From contig JAAXQD010000017.1 of NCBI GenBank assembly GCA_012974475.1, forward strand, positions 1 through 7,346: a DNA stretch of 7,346 bases. The letters run 5' to 3'. Position 1 is the stretch's first letter; every line of letters starts with the position of its first letter. Of the stretch, positions 6,270 through 7,346 are shown piece by piece. Source of the DNA: Desulfobacterales bacterium. GTDB lineage: Bacteria; Desulfobacterota; Desulfobacteria; Desulfobacterales; UBA11574. Position numbers and translations under genes: made by a program. The notes beneath the pieces are model-generated. The model saw only the letters and a list, made by a program, of their open reading frames with translations, was not told where the DNA came from and made no database searches.

Positions 6270-6303
6270 AAGGGCATCCCATGGATTATGATGGCGTGCC
6301 CTT
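6270..6303. terminator. Terminator-like hairpin, U-tract on the minus strand
   Basis: AAGGGCA (6270-6276) pairs with TGCCCTT (6297-6303), and an inner CCAT/ATGG pair extends the stem. On the minus strand the stem is followed directly by TTTTTAT, the form of an intrinsic terminator. On the plus strand only a weak ATTTTG follows. There is no recognisable minus-strand gene to terminate, so it may be part of the helicase leader or end a small antisense transcript. Confidence 0.35.
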
Positions 6304-6402
6304 AACATTTTGATTGCGAGATCTAATCAATAAAATTAACCCAAAAAAACAAAAGGATAGTTCCCTTCATCGGCGCGTCTCTCGAAAAAAAGGAAAGAAG
6401 AT

Positions 6403-6438
6403 CCGACGGAGCGAGGATGCACCGGCAGCATCCGTCGG
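6403..6438 (+). promoter_or_regulatory. Strong bulged hairpin just before the helicase GTG
   Basis: CCGACGGA (6403-6410) and ATGC (6417-6420) pair with the single block GCATCCGTCGG (6428-6438), leaving a bulge of six bases (6411-6416) and a short loop. The stem ends 7 bases before the GTG at 6446, so it could hide or expose the start if that GTG is used. If translation begins further upstream, this segment is coding (a basic, Ala-rich extension) and the hairpin is secondary. Confidence 0.4.
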
Positions 6439-6445
6439 TGCGCCA

Positions 6446-7346
6446 GTGAACGAGAGGTGGGATGTCTCACAGTTCAAGGTCCCACCGGCAGAAGGCAAGA
6501 CGCGGTTTCACGATTTCGATCTTCCCAACCCGCTGTTTCATGCCATCAGGGATCTCGGCTTCGAGTACTGTACACCGATCCAGGCCGAGATCCTTCCCAG
6601 CAGTCTGTCCGGCAAGGATGCCAGCGGACGGGCCCAGACCGGAACGGGGAAAACGGCTGCATTCCTGATCACCGTCATCACCCGGATGCTGAATAACCCC
6701 ATCCAGGGCAACCGAAAACCCGGCACGCCCCGGGTTTTGGTTTTAGCCCCCACCCGGGAGTTGGTGCTCCAAATCTCCGAGGAAGCCCGTCATCTCTCCA
6801 GGTACACCGACCTTCAAACCATTTCCGTGTTCGGTGGCATGGATTATGAAAAGCAGAGAAAGCAACTTTCCGCCGATCCGGTGGATATTGTCGTCGCAAC
6901 ACCCGGGAGGCTGCTCGATTTTCAGCGCCGCCGGGACATCACCCTGAAAAAGATCGAGGTGTTAATCCTCGACGAGGCCGACCGGATGCTCGACATGGGT
7001 TTTATCCCCGATGTGCGAAAGATTATCTACAGCACCCCGGCAAAAGACAAGCGTCAGACGCTGCTCTTCAGCGCGACGCTGACCGGTGAAATCACCCGAC
7101 TCGCCTCCCAATGGACCCGCAACTCCGTAACCGTAGAAATCGAACCGGAACAGATCGCGGTGGAGACGGTGGATCAGGTCGTCTACATCGTGACCACCAT
7201 CGATAAATTTGCACTCCTGTTCAACATCATCCATCGAAAGAATCTCAAACGGGTCCTGATTTTCTGCAACCGGCGCGATGAAGTGGGACGGCTCGAAAAG
7301 ATGTTGACCCGCCACGGCATCAACTGTTCGGCGCTCTCCGGTGATA
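6446..7346 (+). CDS. DEAD-box ATP-dependent RNA helicase, RhlB-like (partial, C-terminus off window)
   Basis: About 300 residues are visible from the GTG at 6446. Motifs appear in the expected order: a Q-motif region (TRFHDFDLP to YCTPIQAEILP), motif I AQTGTGKT (63-70, Lys69), Ia PTRELVLQI, GG in VFGGMDY, Ib TPGRLLDF, II DEAD (176-179), III SAT, and IV VLIFCNRRDE. Motifs V and VI lie beyond the right edge. It should unwind short RNA duplexes using ATP in the cytoplasm. The WDVSQFKVPPAEGKTRFHDF lead-in resembles RhlB-type helicases with a basic N-terminal extension. The start is uncertain: no in-frame ATG exists before about 6686, GTG 6446 has no Shine-Dalgarno, and the frame is open back to TTG 6314. 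A Lys/Arg-rich, coding-like stretch occupies about 6371-6445. An AAAAGGA motif at 6351-6357 points to initiation near 6365, but no standard start codon is in frame there. Confidence 0.9.
   Translation, partial: MNERWDVSQFKVPPAEGKTRFHDFDLPNPLFHAIRDLGFEYCTPIQAEILPSSLSGKDASGRAQTGTGKTAAFLITVITRMLNNPIQGNRKPGTPRVLVLAPTRELVLQISEEARHLSRYTDLQTISVFGGMDYEKQRKQLSADPVDIVVATPGRLLDFQRRRDITLKKIEVLILDEADRMLDMGFIPDVRKIIYSTPAKDKRQTLLFSATLTGEITRLASQWTRNSVTVEIEPEQIAVETVDQVVYIVTTIDKFALLFNIIHRKNLKRVLIFCNRRDEVGRLEKMLTRHGINCSALSGD

Noticed and set aside
6457..6696. Open frames with ATG at 6462 or a start at 6457 near the helicase
   Set aside because: They are out of frame with the helicase motifs and encode low-complexity, unrecognisable peptides.

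Overview
The window reads like chromosomal DNA of a Gram-negative, diderm bacterium, most probably a sulfate-reducer-type Deltaproteobacterium (Desulfobacterales-like). This is an inference from protein style: an HpnN-type RND exporter beside MlaC and MlaA homologues, a zf-HC2 anti-sigma factor coupled to an ECF sigma factor, and an RhlB-like DEAD-box helicase. Base composition is moderate and codon use is similar across the genes. No phage, plasmid or defence genes are visible.

Left part (1-1395, minus strand): a two-gene regulatory unit. An ECF sigma factor (ATG at 1286, stop at 678) is followed after one base by its probable membrane-anchored zinc-binding anti-sigma factor (ATG at 676, running off the left edge). 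A plausible sigma-70 promoter lies at 1367-1395. Immediately upstream is a 192-bp MITE-like palindromic element (1403-1594) with perfect 20-bp terminal inverted repeats.

Central part (1849-5852, plus strand): a compact three-gene operon. It encodes a periplasmic MlaC/Ttg2D/HpnM-family lipid carrier, a 12-TM RND/MMPL exporter of the HpnN/COG1033 type, and an MlaA (VacJ) outer-membrane lipoprotein. Together they could form a path between inner and outer membrane for phospholipids or hopanoid-like lipids, energised by an RND pump. No MlaFEDB ABC transporter is visible. This is the most interesting content of the window. The upstream region holds a hairpin (1656-1687) and a perfect 14-bp tandem duplication (1737-1764).

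Right part (5853-7346): about 590 bp without a recognisable gene, followed by a DEAD-box RNA helicase that runs off the right edge. The gap begins with a G/C-rich, probably structured stretch (5853-6066) that slightly resembles the 5' end of a group II intron. A good promoter-like pair follows at 6073-6100. After it comes a leader of about 340 nt with three hairpins. The helicase has no in-frame ATG near its N terminus, and its start is unresolved (GTG 6446, or an upstream extension).
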